Positions 7,218 through 16,433 of a stretch of DNA of 64,000 bases are shown here, one piece after another. Positions within the stretch are counted from its first letter, which is position 1. Each line of letters opens with the position of its first letter. The stretch is from Lachnoclostridium phytofermentans (lineage in GTDB: Bacteria; Bacillota; Clostridia; Lachnospirales; Lachnospiraceae). The position numbers and the translations under genes were made by a program. The DNA is taken from the NCBI RefSeq assembly GCF_000733755.1, contig NZ_JPOF01000007.1, forward strand, positions 62,001-126,000, read 5' to 3'. The notes beneath the pieces were generated by a model. That model was not told the DNA's origin, did not search any database, and worked only from the letters and a program-made list of their open reading frames with translations.

Positions 7218-9108
7218 AACAAAGAGAGAAAGCCTTTTTGACGCAGTAAAACGATACTGGTATTTATTTGCGGTTTATATCGTGATGTCATACATCTTGA
7301 CACAGGTACTTGTGAGTGGTAGCAGGCGAATTGCGTCTGCTACAGACAGCCTGTTTGCAGGGGAACAGCTTATCTTATCGGATTTGATTCAACCATTCTT
7401 GGTACTTACGGTAATAGGCACTTTGGCAGCATTTATTAAGAGTATTATGAAAAATACCTTTAGTATCAATGTACAGACAGCAATTAAGAATATGACTACA
7501 AAAAAGCTAGTTCGAATACAATATAGTTATTTTGATCAGACTGGAACCGGAGCTATTATGAATAAATTAATCTCTGACGTATATCAGGTGGAAGGGTTAT
7601 TCTCAGAAGTATTGCCGGAATTTATTGTGGGAAGCATCACAATACTTACGGTGAGTATTTATATAGTTACAATAGATGTTAAGCTATTCTTTGTAACCGT
7701 TATAAGCTATCCATTGCTTTTATGGTTAGCGAATATACTGTCAAAGAAGATGGGAAAGTTATCTGGAAACCGAAGGATGTTATATGATGATTTGGAGAAT
7801 ACGGCACTAGACACATTTAACGGGATGACGGTGGGGAGAAGCTATAATTTATATCAAGAGGTGGAAAAACGTATTCATAAAGTGGTAACGGGGATTCTTG
7901 AGAATGAATATACAAGAACAAAAATCAGCGCTATTTCGCAAATATTGGGTAACATCATTCGTTGGATTCCAAGGATTATTTGTTATCTGTTTGCTCTATA
8001 TGAGGTACAGAATGGAAGTATAACAATTGGTTCCTTGCTGGCATTTGTTATGCTTTTAGATCAGATTGTACATCCATTTGGCGAGATTCCAGGAATCATC
8101 AATGCAATACGAGAGCAGTGGATTTCATTTCAACGAATTGATGAGATAATAAAACAACCCGATGAAGTAAGCGGCACAGGTACCTTTTCACCAGTCCAAG
8201 GTGAACCAGTGATAGAGCTTTCTGATATTGAATTTTCTTATGATGGGGAACGTACCATCTTACATAATCTAACGATGAAAATTGAAAATGGAAAGCAAGT
8301 AGCGTTCGTTGGTACATCGGGAGGAGGAAAGTCAACAATATTTCGAATTCTATGTGGTTTTTACCTTCCTAAGAATGGTACGTATAAATTATATGGTCAT
8401 GCCTATAAGGAGTGGGATGTGAAAGCCTTACGAAGTCAATTCGCTTTGGTATCGCAAAATGTATTCCTATTTTCAGGTACTATTGCTGATAATATAGCGT
8501 ACGGTAGGGAGGGGGCAACCAAGGAGGAAGTAATCAGTGCTAGCAAGAATGCAAACATTCATGACTTTATCATGGGGCTACCGAATGGATATGAGACACA
8601 AGTTGGGGAACGGGGGGCAAAATTGTCTGGCGGACAACGACAAAGAATATCGATAGCAAGGGCATTTTTAAAAGAAGCACCAATCTTATTACTGGACGAG
8701 CCTACTTCTGCGGTAGATGTGGAGACAGAAAAACTAATTCAGGATGCAATTGATAGAATCTCAGATGGTAAGACTGTGCTTACGATTGCTCATAGATTAA
8801 GTACGATTGAACATGCTGATGTTATATTTGTTTTTGATCAGGGCAGAATCGTGGAAAGTGGCACACATGAGAAACTGCTTTCTGATGGTATCGTATATCA
8901 AAGCTTGTATCGGAAGGAAAAGGAAGCAGTAAATGTCGAAAGCGAGAAGGATTACGAAGTCATGATAGAGCAGGAAGAGCAGGAAGAGCAGGAAGAGCAG
9001 GAAGAACAGGAAGAGCAGGAAAATCAGGAAGAGCAGGAAGAGCAGGAAGAGCAGGAAGAGCAGATGACAGAAAAGCATCAGGGGGTGACAGCATATGAGC
9101 ATCAGTGA
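7186..9108 (+). CDS. ABC exporter half-transporter (membrane + ATPase), subunit 1
   Basis: A 640-aa protein: six membrane helices over about residues 25-320, then an ATPase domain with Walker A GTSGGGKST (about 375), signature LSGGQRQ, Walker B LLLLDEPTSAVD and IAHR. It is a type IV exporter subunit that forms a heterodimer with the product of the next gene, whose start overlaps it by 14 bases. Such pairs export drugs, peptides or lipids. The C-terminus is unusual: after about residue 594 it carries a run of Glu-Gln-Glu tripeptides encoded by 9-base tandem repeats. The ATG at 7186 has only a distant GGGGGA; translation may be coupled to the short ORF at 7161. Confidence 0.9.
   Translation: MRTEEIKKKNETKRESLFDAVKRYWYLFAVYIVMSYILTQVLVSGSRRIASATDSLFAGEQLILSDLIQPFLVLTVIGTLAAFIKSIMKNTFSINVQTAIKNMTTKKLVRIQYSYFDQTGTGAIMNKLISDVYQVEGLFSEVLPEFIVGSITILTVSIYIVTIDVKLFFVTVISYPLLLWLANILSKKMGKLSGNRRMLYDDLENTALDTFNGMTVGRSYNLYQEVEKRIHKVVTGILENEYTRTKISAISQILGNIIRWIPRIICYLFALYEVQNGSITIGSLLAFVMLLDQIVHPFGEIPGIINAIREQWISFQRIDEIIKQPDEVSGTGTFSPVQGEPVIELSDIEFSYDGERTILHNLTMKIENGKQVAFVGTSGGGKSTIFRILCGFYLPKNGTYKLYGHAYKEWDVKALRSQFALVSQNVFLFSGTIADNIAYGREGATKEEVISASKNANIHDFIMGLPNGYETQVGERGAKLSGGQRQRISIARAFLKEAPILLLDEPTSAVDVETEKLIQDAIDRISDGKTVLTIAHRLSTIEHADVIFVFDQGRIVESGTHEKLLSDGIVYQSLYRKEKEAVNVESEKDYEVMIEQEEQEEQEEQEEQEEQENQEEQEEQEEQEEQMTEKHQGVTAYEHQ
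8968..9063 (+). repeat. 9-base tandem repeat GAGCAGGAA in coding sequence
   Basis: About 10.7 copies of GAGCAGGAA encode a Glu/Gln tail (EQE)n in frame. Two units differ by one base (GAACAGGAA and GAAAATCAG). Repeats of this kind change length by slippage in multiples of three codons without breaking the frame. Confidence 0.9.
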
Positions 9109-10783
9109 TCAGCTTATCTATGAATGTGGTAAGGAGACAGAAAGAAGTAAGACGAATGGAAAAGTGTTATTGCGGTTATTAAAGATGATGAAGGGCGGCT
9201 TTTTTCTCTATTTAGCATCGATTATTGCTATGAGTTTATCTATGTCAGGTTTTAATATTATTATAGCATTTTTACTAAAAAATATAATTCAGATGGCACA
9301 GTCAGGGTCATATCAGGGACTTTTATCCATGGTTTTAATTAATATAGCACAGGGATTAGGTGCTCTTTTGATTTATGCAATCAGCTTTTATACTTATACG
9401 ATTCAAGCAAAGAAAGGATGTGCAAATCTCCAAAAAGCGATGCTTAATAAGGCGATGCGTATGCCATTTTATTACTATGAGAATACGCACAGTGGCGATT
9501 TTATGTCTAAGTTAATGTATGACTGTGGGAGGACTGAGGATGTTTATGGTTCCCGTTTTCGCCGAATTTTAATGCCTTGCCTTATGGTACTCTTTTATTT
9601 AGTTCCAATGTTTTATCTAAGCTGGCAAGTTACCGCGTGCTTGGTTGGTGTTAGTATCATAACATTTATTATCAATGGCTTGTTTATAAATCCTATGAAG
9701 AAAGTAAGTAAAGAGCTATCGGATTCTCATATGTCCCTCACAGAACGCTTAACTAATATCTTATCAGGTATCGAGCTTGTTAAAATATTTAACTTGGATA
9801 AAAAGCTAGTAGATCAATATGTGGAGGATAATGAAAGATTTAAAAAAGGACAAAAAAGGATGAATATGTTGTCGGCTGGTCTTGAAAGCCTGAACGAATG
9901 TTTTAATTTGCTTAGTTCTCTGGTATTCATTGCAATCTCTATCTTTTTTGTCAGTTTAGGAATTACAACGCTAGATAAACTAGCCGCGATCTATCTTATG
10001 TATGGTTCCATGAGCTGGAACTTTTTACAGATTGGTATCTATATTCCCTCAATGGCAAATTGTCTGATCAATGGACAGAAAGTACTCGATTTCATAGATT
10101 CTAAGGAAGAACCTGAAAGATATGCTAAGGTAGGTAAGGCAGCAGGAGATGGTTTTATTGAAATGGAGCATGTAGATTTTTCTTATGAAGAAGGATTACC
10201 GGTATTAAAAGATTTTAATCTGCATATAGAAAAAGGAAGTATAGTAGCGTTAAAAGGAGAATCTGGAAAGGGAAAGAGTACGATTGCTAAGATTATGCTT
10301 GGCTTTTATCCAATTCAAAAAGGAAATATAACGATAGATGGTAAAGCATTTAGTGAGATGCCTTTAAGCGTAATCCGAAATATGATTGGCTATGTACCAC
10401 AGGAACCTTATCTATATGACGTAAGCATTGCTGAAAATATCGGGTATGGTAAGCCAGGTGCAACCTCGGAAGAAATTTATGAGGCAGCAAAGGCAGCGAA
10501 TGCTCATGATTTTATCATAAAACAAGAAAAAGGCTATGAGACAAAGGCGGGTGAACGAGGAAATAGGCTCTCTGGTGGTGAAAAGCAAAGAATTGCAATC
10601 GCTAGAGCAATTCTTAAGAATGCACCAATCTTGATTCTTGATGAGGCAACTTCAGCTCTTGATAATGAGTCAGAGCGATTGGTAAATGAAGCATTGGAGC
10701 GTCTGATGGCAGGAAGAACCATCATCATGATTGCGCATAGACAGTCAACGCTTAAACGAGCAGATGTCATTGTGGAGATATAG
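9095..10783 (+). CDS. ABC exporter half-transporter (membrane + ATPase), subunit 2
   Basis: A 562-aa partner of the preceding exporter, whose gene it overlaps by 14 bases. Six membrane helices over about 30-310, then the ATPase domain with Walker A GESGKGKST, signature LSGGEKQR, Walker B ILILDEATSALD and IAHRQST. Its Walker B ends in Glu (LDEA), as expected for a catalytic site. The overlap means translational coupling and fixed stoichiometry. It would sit in the cytoplasmic membrane as a heterodimeric exporter; with the ABC-F gene upstream it suggests a drug-defence locus, though the substrate is unknown. Confidence 0.9.
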   Translation: MSISDQLIYECGKETERSKTNGKVLLRLLKMMKGGFFLYLASIIAMSLSMSGFNIIIAFLLKNIIQMAQSGSYQGLLSMVLINIAQGLGALLIYAISFYTYTIQAKKGCANLQKAMLNKAMRMPFYYYENTHSGDFMSKLMYDCGRTEDVYGSRFRRILMPCLMVLFYLVPMFYLSWQVTACLVGVSIITFIINGLFINPMKKVSKELSDSHMSLTERLTNILSGIELVKIFNLDKKLVDQYVEDNERFKKGQKRMNMLSAGLESLNECFNLLSSLVFIAISIFFVSLGITTLDKLAAIYLMYGSMSWNFLQIGIYIPSMANCLINGQKVLDFIDSKEEPERYAKVGKAAGDGFIEMEHVDFSYEEGLPVLKDFNLHIEKGSIVALKGESGKGKSTIAKIMLGFYPIQKGNITIDGKAFSEMPLSVIRNMIGYVPQEPYLYDVSIAENIGYGKPGATSEEIYEAAKAANAHDFIIKQEKGYETKAGERGNRLSGGEKQRIAIARAILKNAPILILDEATSALDNESERLVNEALERLMAGRTIIMIAHRQSTLKRADVIVEI

Positions 10784-10933
10784 TAAAAATCGTATGAGGT
10801 AAATAATGCTCTTGCTTATGGTGAACTGCATCCTAGGTAAGGGCATTCATATTATTATGATTTATTATATTCAAGATAAAAGCGAACAATTGTGAGGTTA
10901 ATATTATAGATATGGAAAAGAGAAGGAAGTAAG

Positions 10934-11563
10934 ATGACAAAGGAAGCTATAAAACAAATTTTATCGATATTAGATAAAGAATATGGAACCACCAAACAAG
11001 GATTTTTACATTATGCTGATTGGCAGCTTCTACTTGCAATTATGCTAAGTGCACAAAGTACGGATAAACAAGTATATGAGGTGCTACCGGAGTTGTGGAA
11101 TAGATTTTCTTCTATCTGGCAGATGGCAGAAGCACACGTAGAGGAAATAGAAGATTATATTAGAACAATTGGATTATATAAGAGTAAAGCAAAACATATG
11201 AAGCAATGCTGTAAGCAAATCATAGAAGAATATGCTGGTAAAGTTCCTAAAGACATAGAGGAATTAGTTAAATTATCTGGAGTTGGAAGAAAAACAGCCA
11301 CGTTATTTCTTGCAGATGCTTATCATATACCAGGGGTCACTGTGGATACCCATGTTTTACGAATTGCAAAGCGACTTGGTTGGGCTAATGGAAAGAACCC
11401 CATACAGGTGGAGAAGGAATTAATGCAAGTACTTCCAAAAGAAAATTGGAACCGTATTAATTTTCAGTTGATTTATCATGGACGTAGTATTTGTACTGCG
11501 AGAAAATGTTATTGCGACCGATGTTACTTAAATCAATGGTGTGAAAAGATAAGTGATTATTAG
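10934..11563 (+). CDS. nth: endonuclease III (DNA glycosylase/AP lyase)
   Basis: A 209-aa base-excision repair enzyme that removes oxidised pyrimidines and cleaves the DNA backbone at the abasic site. The helix-hairpin-helix LSGVGRKTA contains catalytic Lys120, and VDTHV contains Asp138, the same numbering as the E. coli enzyme. The C-terminus has the four-cysteine iron-sulfur loop with the classical C-x6-C-x2-C-x5-C spacing. Length is normal. A GAAGGAA type ribosome site precedes the ATG, and a strong terminator follows at 11658. It appears to be transcribed alone. Confidence 0.95.
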   Translation: MTKEAIKQILSILDKEYGTTKQGFLHYADWQLLLAIMLSAQSTDKQVYEVLPELWNRFSSIWQMAEAHVEEIEDYIRTIGLYKSKAKHMKQCCKQIIEEYAGKVPKDIEELVKLSGVGRKTATLFLADAYHIPGVTVDTHVLRIAKRLGWANGKNPIQVEKELMQVLPKENWNRINFQLIYHGRSICTARKCYCDRCYLNQWCEKISDY

Positions 11564-11657
11564 TTAGAAATTATCTCTTTTGTTAAGCAGATGAAAGTAT
11601 CAAAAGTATATTGATTATAATAAAAGAATAAACCATTATTCACATATCGTGTGTTTT

Positions 11658-11695
11658 AAATCCTCTTAGATGAATTAAACTAAGAGGATTTTTTT
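11658..11695 (+). terminator. terminator after nth
   Basis: AAATCCTCTTAG pairs with CTAAGAGGATTT across a short loop and is followed by T's. Confidence 0.85.
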
Positions 11696-11890
11696 AGTAT
11701 TCCTATTTTTATCTATTTATTGTGACTACTTTTCTCATTTTAAAGTAAATGATGTTCTAGTTAGAAGATTTTACTAAAAATTCAGGGTTTTTCTAAATAC
11801 GCGAACCAATTACACGCAAAGAAAAATATAGCAAATATATTGCTTATTTAGTTACATAAAATTGTCTATTTTAAGAAAGTCAAACAAATA

Positions 11891-11919
11891 TTGACATATG
11901 GTAATAATTGGTATAACAT
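11891..11919 (+). promoter_or_regulatory. promoter of the ABC-2/PH-like operon
   Basis: TTGACA at 11891-11896 is followed, at 17 bases, by TAACAT (or at 15 bases by TATAAC). Transcription would begin near 11926, almost at the ATG of the small frame at 11929. The rest of the 365-base gap after nth, apart from the terminator, shows nothing. Confidence 0.55.
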
Positions 11920-11928
11920 GATAAAAAA

Positions 11929-12138
11929 ATGAGCGCAGGCTCTCTTGATAAATTAAATCATGACTTCTGTAAAGTTTATAAAAAATACTTCGAATATTGC
12001 ATCTACATATATCATAAGATGAAGTCAATAACTCCTGATTTTTGGGATGAGTATTATAAGAATTATAGGAAAAAAGTTGATAATAGTGTACTAAAGCAAG
12101 GAACCATCAACCATTTTATTTTGATAATATGGAGGTAA
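11929..12138 (+). CDS. possible 69-aa leader ORF, nearly leaderless
   Basis: A 69-aa frame rich in Tyr, Lys and Asp that I do not recognise (starts MSAGSLDKLNHDFCKVYKKY). It has no ribosome site and its ATG falls at or just after the expected transcription start, so it would need leaderless translation. It ends inside the ribosome site region of the ATPase gene at 12141. It could be a real small protein, a remnant of a larger one, or untranslated leader. The codon pattern is plausible but not decisive. Confidence 0.3.
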   Translation: MSAGSLDKLNHDFCKVYKKYFEYCIYIYHKMKSITPDFWDEYYKNYRKKVDNSVLKQGTINHFILIIWR

Positions 12139-12140
12139 AA

Positions 12141-13013
12141 ATGAAAATAGAATTACAGAATGTATCAAAGTCATTTTCAAAAAATAAAGCATTAGCGAAT
12201 GTAAGTCTAGAAATTGATAAGGGGATATTTGGACTTCTCGGCCGTAATGGTGCAGGAAAAACTACTATGATGAGATTGATTTCTAATATACTGCGCCCAG
12301 ATGAAGGTAAAGTATTAGTTGATGGAAAAGATATTAATGCGCATGAGGGTTATATGCAATCTATTTTAGGCTATCTTCCACAGAATTATGGTCTTTATCC
12401 ATATCTTACAGCTTATGAAACATTAGATTACTTTACCAGGCTAAAAGGAATTACAAGTAGCGAGGATAGAAGGTCACAAATCAATCAAATATTAAAGAGA
12501 GTTGGACTTATAGATAAAAAGAATGTCAAGATCTCTAAATTTTCAGGAGGGATGAAGCAAAGAATCGGGATTGCTCAAGCAGTCTTAGGAAATCCTAAAG
12601 TGATTATAGTTGACGAACCAACTGCAGGGTTGGATCCAGAAGAAAGAATGTATTTTAAAAATATATTGGCTGAACTTGCAGAAGATAAAATAATAATATT
12701 ATCAACTCATATAGTAAGTGATGTAGAGGATATCGGTAGTAGATTAGCAATTATAAATGAAGGGAAACTAATTTTTAGCGGAAGTACTAACACGCTCATA
12801 GATAGGGTATCTGGATTAACTTATGAGACGGTGATACCACAAAATGACGTAGAAAAGTACCGAAAAGAGTATTGTATAGTTTCAACGATACACACTGGTA
12901 ATGAGGTTAAGATGAAATATGTAACTACTCATAATTTAATTGCAAATTCAAAAAAGGTTACAGCTTCTTTGATTGATTCCTATATTTATTCGATTGGGGG
13001 ATTGGAACGTTGA
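12141..13013 (+). CDS. ABC transporter ATPase (ABC-2 type export)
   Basis: A 290-aa ATPase with Walker A GRNGAGKTT, Q-loop LPQNYGLYPYLT, signature FSGGMKQR, Walker B VIIVDEPTAGLD and a switch His in LSTHIVSDVED. It powers the two membrane proteins encoded next. The start at 12141 (MKIELQNVSK) is chosen because GGAGGT lies five bases upstream; an ATG four codons earlier overlaps that ribosome site. The GGMKQR signature and the C-terminal extension are typical of NatA/bacitracin/lantibiotic-immunity-like ATPases. Its stop overlaps the TTG start of the next gene. Confidence 0.92.
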   Translation: MKIELQNVSKSFSKNKALANVSLEIDKGIFGLLGRNGAGKTTMMRLISNILRPDEGKVLVDGKDINAHEGYMQSILGYLPQNYGLYPYLTAYETLDYFTRLKGITSSEDRRSQINQILKRVGLIDKKNVKISKFSGGMKQRIGIAQAVLGNPKVIIVDEPTAGLDPEERMYFKNILAELAEDKIIILSTHIVSDVEDIGSRLAIINEGKLIFSGSTNTLIDRVSGLTYETVIPQNDVEKYRKEYCIVSTIHTGNEVKMKYVTTHNLIANSKKVTASLIDSYIYSIGGLER

Positions 13014-13753
13014 GCAAAGTATTCGCAATAGGAAACTATGACTGTAAAATGAAGATGAGAAAGATTAGTTTCTGGCTAATCACGATTTTAATTACTATTT
13101 ATACTTTACTTGATACGATACCTAGCAATTATACTAGATCCATGGATGTATTTAATAATCACAAATATGTTGCATTGCGCATCATGAAGGATACAATGCA
13201 GTTATTAAGTATATACATTGCTTTTTTATGTGGAGATTGTTTATTAAAAGATGAAAGATTAGGAATTTCAGAGATGATGGCTAGTACATCTTTAAAAAAG
13301 AGAGAATACATATATGGAAAGTTTATTGGAAATATAAGTATATCCACTGCTATTCTTTTCATCGTAACCGTGATATGTACCATTCCACAAATCTTTATGC
13401 ATCCGAATGCATTTGAATTAAAACCTTATGTTATGTCATTTATCATTCTTGGAATAATTCCTGTGATCTTTATTTCAGGATTGGCAACGTATTTGCCGTA
13501 TTATATTAGGAGTTCAAAGGTATTTTTAGTTATTTTTATATTATATTGGGCTCTTTGTGAGTTTGCGGAATTTAAAGGCATTGAATATATAAAATACATT
13601 GGATATGCAAAATTTAAGATTTTTCAAGGACAGGGAATATCTCCTCCTGAGTTAGGACCAGTACTAAACATGTGTTTTTTGTTAGCTGTTGGTATTATTC
13701 CAGTAGTGGTTTTAGCTAATACTAAATATATGAAGGATATCGGAAGGATATAG
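13010..13753 (+). CDS. ABC-2 type permease subunit
   Basis: A 247-aa membrane protein with about six hydrophobic helices, including LITILITIYTLL near the N-terminus and a final helix near 225-240. It starts with TTG overlapping the stop codon of the ATPase gene, so translation is coupled. A DxxLLKDERLGISEMM segment after the second helix is typical of ABC-2 permeases (the loop following the elbow helix). It should pair with the next permease to make the membrane channel. Substrate unknown. Confidence 0.8.
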   Translation: MSKVFAIGNYDCKMKMRKISFWLITILITIYTLLDTIPSNYTRSMDVFNNHKYVALRIMKDTMQLLSIYIAFLCGDCLLKDERLGISEMMASTSLKKREYIYGKFIGNISISTAILFIVTVICTIPQIFMHPNAFELKPYVMSFIILGIIPVIFISGLATYLPYYIRSSKVFLVIFILYWALCEFAEFKGIEYIKYIGYAKFKIFQGQGISPPELGPVLNMCFLLAVGIIPVVVLANTKYMKDIGRI

Positions 13754-13804
13754 GAAGGATATTGAGATTGAACTAGTATGATTTGAAAGAGGTGAACTAC
13801 GGAT

Positions 13805-14449
13805 ATGATAAAAATCGAAATGAAAATATTGAAGTATGAAACTTTTTTTATTATGGGATTATTAATGTTTATATTTAGTATTATTATCTACACTAGTACA
13901 GAAAAAAGCTTGCTAATACCTAATATATTTTTTGAAATAGTAGTTCCAGGTGTATGCTGTATCCTTTTTTCATTTCTTCTGAATATTGAAAATGATCCAC
14001 CACTGGAATTATTACTTTGTACTAAATATTCTGTTATGAAAATTATACTACACAGATTTTTAGTACTAATGAGTGAAATAGCAATCACGTCTTTTGTTTA
14101 TATGGTTATTCTAAAATATTTGTATATTGACTTTAATCTAGGAGAGCTGATGCTATGTAGTATTGTATCGGTCTTCTTTTTATCTGTTTTCTCAGTGACT
14201 TTATCAATTGTGTTTAATAGTAGTATAACGGGTAGTGCATTTGGCATTTTATACTGGATATTATTTTTATTAACTGGTGATAGATTAGGAAATAATATAC
14301 TTTTTCAGTATTTAAATCCATTTGGTTATCTTAGAGGTTATTCAACTAATATTTTAATATGCAATAAAATAGTTTTGTTAGTAACCTCTTTCATTTTATT
14401 GTTAGTTATTTATAGGATATCAAGAAAAAGGGAGCACTTTATTAAATGA
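13805..14449 (+). CDS. ABC-2 type permease subunit, second
   Basis: A 214-aa integral membrane protein with about six helices (first FFIMGLLMFIFSIIIY). It lacks a recognised motif but has the size and placement of an ABC-2 half-permease. An AAAGAGGTGA ribosome site precedes it. It overlaps the following small gene by four bases (ATGA). Sequence identity to the first permease is low; the two may form a heterodimer. Confidence 0.7.
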   Translation: MIKIEMKILKYETFFIMGLLMFIFSIIIYTSTEKSLLIPNIFFEIVVPGVCCILFSFLLNIENDPPLELLLCTKYSVMKIILHRFLVLMSEIAITSFVYMVILKYLYIDFNLGELMLCSIVSVFFLSVFSVTLSIVFNSSITGSAFGILYWILFLLTGDRLGNNILFQYLNPFGYLRGYSTNILICNKIVLLVTSFILLLVIYRISRKREHFIK

Positions 14450-14775
14450 AGATTGCAACTCCTTTGGTTTTAAATGATGGTTGCGGTACACTGACTCTTA
14501 AATATAAAATAGAAAAGTATGCTGATATTAGACAGAAGTTAAAAAGGGATATTCCTAGTATGAAGAAGATTGAAGGAAAAAATTCAATGAAAAGTTATGT
14601 TGGAGTGTTTGATGCTGAAAATTATGGAAGAGCTAGAGTATATTTAGAAGACAAAAACAGCTCTAACTGTATAGCCTTAAAAACTAATGAGGAATATGTA
14701 TTTATTAATCTAAAGTCAGAAAAAGAATCAAAAAGATTCTATGAAGAAATATCTAGCTTAATAGCAAATAAATGA
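14446..14775 (+). CDS. small bacterial PH-domain-like protein
   Basis: A 109-aa soluble protein. The segment YGRARVYLEDKNSSNCIALK, then a short sheet (EEYVFINLKS) and a closing helix (KESKRFYEEISSLI), match the pattern of bacterial PH-like domains, often found with ABC-2 transporters. Its start overlaps the stop of the permease gene (ATGA), showing co-translation. Bacterial PH domains usually mediate protein contacts, so a soluble accessory or sensor part of the exporter is likely. The PH assignment is from pattern recognition and needs a profile search. Confidence 0.55.
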   Translation: MKIATPLVLNDGCGTLTLKYKIEKYADIRQKLKRDIPSMKKIEGKNSMKSYVGVFDAENYGRARVYLEDKNSSNCIALKTNEEYVFINLKSEKESKRFYEEISSLIANK

Positions 14776-14779
14776 AAAG

Positions 14780-14802
14780 ACTAATACCATTATGGTATTA
14801 GT
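14780..14802. repeat. perfect 11-bp inverted repeat after the ABC-2 operon
   Basis: ACTAATACCAT and ATGGTATTAGT flank a single T. On the + strand it is followed by A's, not T's, so it is a poor terminator; it may be an operator for the MATE gene or a weak stop signal for the operon. Confidence 0.5.
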
Positions 14803-14876
14803 TAAAAAAAATATTGCATTTTAGAAAAAAGAGTATAAAATATACCAAGGACAAAAGAGTATAGGGAGAGTAACAG

Positions 14877-16241
14877 ATGAAAAGTAATGCAATAAAGAAT
14901 ATGACAGTTGGATCCCCAATGAAATTAATCATGAATTTTTGGTTACCATTATTTATAGGTATGTTGTTTCAGCAATTCTATAATATGATGGACACAATGA
15001 TTGTCGGACGTACTTTAGGACCAAAAGCGTTGGCAGCTGTTGGAGGAACTGGATCTATAAATTTTATGATTATCGGTTTTTGCATGGGAGTATGCAATGG
15101 GTTTGCGATTCCGGTTGCACAGTCCGTTGGTGCAAAAGATGAGTCTTCTCTTAGAAAATATGTAGCGAATAGTGTTTGGTTGTCTTCTGTTTTTGCGGTG
15201 ATTTCAACAATTGTTGTGTGCTTTCTTTGCCGTAATATCCTTATCTGGATGGATACCCCAAGTGATATATTTGAAGGTTCTTATGAATATATTTTCGTCA
15301 TTTTTCTAGGAATTCCTGTGGTTTATCTGTATAACTTATTATCAGGAATTTTAAGGTCACTGGGGGATAGTAAGACACCGCTTTATTTTTTAGTGATATC
15401 ATCATTATTAAATATCGTACTTGATTTAATCGCTATCTTGGTTTTTAATATGGGTGTTAGCGGAGCAGCTTGGGCAACTGTTATTTCTCAGGCAATCTCA
15501 GGTGTTCTTTGCCTATTTTACATTGCCAAAAGATATCCAGTACTTAAGATCTCAAAAGAAGAATGGCGGCCAAACTTCTGGTTCATGCAAAAACTTTGTA
15601 TGATGGGTATTCCGATGGGACTTCAATATTCTATTACTGCTATTGGTAGTGTTGTGTTACAAACCGCCGTGAATTCTTTAGGTTCTATGTCTGTAGCAGC
15701 AGTAACTGCCGGTAATAAAATTAGTTCGTTATTTTGTTGCCCATTTGATGCTATGGGTTCAACTATGGCTACTTATGCAGGTCAGAATAGAGGAGCAGGT
15801 AAATTAGACCGAGTAACGGATGGTATCAAAACCTGTAGTCTCATCGCATTGATATATTCTGTGATTGCATGTGTAGTATTGATTATTTTTGGAGAGGAAT
15901 TATCCTTACTGTTTGTAGATGGTAAAGAAATTGCAATTATTAAAGATGCTGCAATATTACTTAAATGGCTAAGTATTTTCTATTTTCCGTTGGCATTAGT
16001 TAATATCATACGCTTTGCAATCCAAGGATTAGGTTTTGGTACATTAGCCATCTTTGCGGGAGTATTTGAGATGATTGCAAGAAGTATAGTTGGTTTCATA
16101 TTTGTACCAATGTTTGGATATATAGCAGCTTGCTTTGCTAGTCCTGTCGCTTGGATTATGGCGGATATTTTTTTGATTCCAGCTTATTTCTTCGTAATTA
16201 GAAAATTGAAAAGAGAAAGTGCAAATATCATGGTTCAGTAA
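14877..16241 (+). CDS. MATE family multidrug efflux pump
   Basis: A 454-aa membrane protein with twelve helices and the MATE hallmarks: MLFQQFYNMMDTMIVGRTLG in the first helix region and QNRGAGKLDRV at the start of the second half. MATE pumps exchange Na+ or H+ for cationic drugs or metabolites. GGGAGAG precedes the ATG. It stands as a single gene between an inverted repeat at 14780 and the strong terminator at 16341. Confidence 0.93.
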   Translation: MKSNAIKNMTVGSPMKLIMNFWLPLFIGMLFQQFYNMMDTMIVGRTLGPKALAAVGGTGSINFMIIGFCMGVCNGFAIPVAQSVGAKDESSLRKYVANSVWLSSVFAVISTIVVCFLCRNILIWMDTPSDIFEGSYEYIFVIFLGIPVVYLYNLLSGILRSLGDSKTPLYFLVISSLLNIVLDLIAILVFNMGVSGAAWATVISQAISGVLCLFYIAKRYPVLKISKEEWRPNFWFMQKLCMMGIPMGLQYSITAIGSVVLQTAVNSLGSMSVAAVTAGNKISSLFCCPFDAMGSTMATYAGQNRGAGKLDRVTDGIKTCSLIALIYSVIACVVLIIFGEELSLLFVDGKEIAIIKDAAILLKWLSIFYFPLALVNIIRFAIQGLGFGTLAIFAGVFEMIARSIVGFIFVPMFGYIAACFASPVAWIMADIFLIPAYFFVIRKLKRESANIMVQ

Positions 16242-16340
16242 ATTCTAATTGTAACAAAACCATACCTCAAAAAGGAATATGAGAAATTTACAGATCATAA
16301 TAAATTTTAATTTTAAATCTGGACTATATTCGATAATGAA

Positions 16341-16388
16341 TCGCATATTAGGAGACTCTTTCAATAATCTCCTAATATGCGATTTTTT
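16341..16388 (+). terminator. strong terminator after the MATE gene
   Basis: A perfect 15-bp stem TCGCATATTAGGAGA/TCTCCTAATATGCGA with a 12-base loop, followed by six T's. Confidence 0.92.
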
Positions 16389-16433
16389 CATATCAAATAC
16401 TTATAAATTAATCTAAAAGGGATTATTCTTATC

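Noticed and set aside
8797-9102. Leucine/phenylalanine-rich minus-strand frame over the exporter 3' end
   Set aside because: It is the reverse reading of the Glu/Gln tandem repeats and of the ATPase domain; no start signal.
12129-12140. ATG at 12129 as start of the ABC-2 ATPase
   Set aside because: It overlaps the GGAGGT ribosome site that serves the ATG at 12141, where the family sequence begins.
14780-14802. Inverted repeat after the PH-like gene as an intrinsic terminator
   Set aside because: It is followed by A's on the + strand, so it was listed as a repeat only.
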